Of a stretch of DNA of 64,000 nucleotides, positions 63,335 to 64,000 are shown one piece after another. Source of the DNA: Paraescarpia echinospica (lineage: Eukaryota > Annelida > Polychaeta > Sabellida > Siboglinidae); contig CM034538.1 of NCBI GenBank assembly GCA_020002185.1, forward strand, positions 1,592,270-1,656,269. Direction: 5' to 3'. The translations under genes and the position numbers were made by a program. A model generated the notes under the pieces. That model had not been told where the DNA came from. It did not search any database and saw nothing but the letters and a program-made list of their open reading frames with translations. Positions within the stretch are counted from its first letter, which is position 1. Every line of letters begins with the position of its first letter.

Positions 63335-63823
63335 ATGAGACATATAGCGGTCAGCAGCTTGGATATAGAATTCAGGGGTGGCGGACACTTCCTATCGAAT
63401 TTTTATCCGTGTGATATACACATATGGGGCGAAGACTTCACTTGTGCAGAGGCAGTCTATCAGTATAAAAAAACCAGACATTTTCATGACGAGAACACAG
63501 CGAGAAAGCTCCAGACTGCGCGTAGCGGATTACAGGCGAAATACTTGAGTAAATCCATTCACTGGAGTCCAGATCGAACGGCTACATGGCTAGCACAAAG
63601 ACGATCCATGATGTACGCGATAGTAGCCGCGAAGTTTCGTGCGTCTAAACTACGGCAACGCTTGCTTGCCACAGGTGACGCGTGATTTATTGAGAATGTA
63701 CCTAGTCCGGAAGGGTATTGGGGGAAGAGTTCGAAGCTTAACGAAACAGGTAAGAATATACTTGGCGTTATTCTCATGCAGGTGAGAGACTTCATTAGAC
63801 AGTGCTCTGTACGGCTTACGTAA
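63335..63823 (+). pseudogene. NADAR-domain protein (YbiA/N-glycosidase family) with one in-frame TGA
   Basis: Single-exon NADAR gene, 162 codons. From the ATG at 63,335: FLSNFYPCDI (19-28), a CAEAVYQYKK block (38-46, conserved Glu), SMMYAIVAAKFRASKLRQRL (91-110), LATGDA (111-116). A TGA follows as codon 117 (63,683-63,685), and the same frame continues FIENVPSPEGYWGKSSKLNE, TGKNILGVILMQVRDF and stops at TAA 63,821. Nothing else is missing, so the domain is full length but for one codon. The TGA sits in gcgtga, so it could come from CGA by a CpG transition. Unlike the 47-kb copy it lacks the Ser/Pro linker and is not bounded by recognisable TIRs in the window. Confidence 0.8.
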
Positions 63824-64000
63824 GGCGCTCATTAAAAAACAGACAACCACAGGGTGATAGAGTACGATAGAGATAAGGTCACGCGCCTGGGAAGTCGCGA
63901 ACGCCCAGGGACGCATGATGTCATTGTCTAGGGTGTCACGTGGACAACGCCTGGAGAGAGCGATTATGTATATAAACCCAGCCTAAATCTAGCAGGACAA
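63824..64000 (+). other. Window end with a TATA-like box
   Basis: tatgtatataaacccagcct at 63,965-63,984 suggests a promoter for a plus-strand gene beyond the window. No start codon follows before the end. Confidence 0.3.

Overview
This is a gene-poor, repeat-rich stretch of an invertebrate animal nuclear genome. The evidence is spliced genes with GT/AG introns, TATA/CCAAT promoters, AATAAA signals, CR1- and L2-type LINEs, a pogo-type DNA transposon, a tRNA-derived SINE and many micro- and minisatellites. Repeated CpG-to-TpG/CpA differences between repeat copies suggest germline CpG methylation. The gene families fit a lophotrochozoan or an invertebrate deuterostome; the phylum cannot be settled from the sequence alone.

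Layout. 0.3-4.3 kb: broken LINE copies, one carrying a nested MITE and an exact 8 x 80-bp tandem array grown inside its endonuclease region. 6.1-10.2 kb: a nearly complete CR1 element (PHD-like/esterase ORF1; endonuclease-RT ORF2 with a few lesions). 11.4-12.1 kb: minisatellite, followed by a remnant of a deaminase terminal exon. 12.5-19.1 kb: an L2-type LINE split by a retroelement tail, a truncated CR1 and a 3.2-kb pogo-type element. 20.0-25.5 kb: a three-exon Ly6/uPAR GPI-anchored protein gene whose intron 1 holds about 36 copies of a 64-bp repeat and whose intron 2 opens with a minisatellite that repeats the 5' splice site. 28.8-34.8 kb and 57.4-60.1 kb: two AID/APOBEC-like cytidine deaminase loci. 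37-41 kb: LINE fragments and a 1.27-kb 18/21-bp minisatellite. 46.10-51.46 kb: a mobile element with terminal inverted repeats of about 1.0-1.1 kb, carrying a NADAR-domain gene and a zinc-finger protein gene. 61.9-63.9 kb: a second NADAR gene, divergent from a small three-exon gene for an acidic protein.

The most interesting content is the pairing of two kinds of nucleic-acid/nucleotide-modifying enzymes. The deaminase at 57,427-60,026 looks intact after splicing: HAE and PCADC zinc-site motifs plus a basic nuclear-localisation-like tail. The deaminase at 29,280 has the same core but one in-frame TAG. Terminal exons and 3' UTRs related to the 60-kb copy lie at 34.6 kb and, decayed, at 12.2 kb, so the window is part of a tandem deaminase array. 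NADAR genes (N-glycosidase / ADP-ribose family) occur twice, one of them as cargo of a long-TIR element whose TIRs contain CTCF-like and AGGTCA-like motif arrays. Both NADAR copies contain an in-frame TGA.
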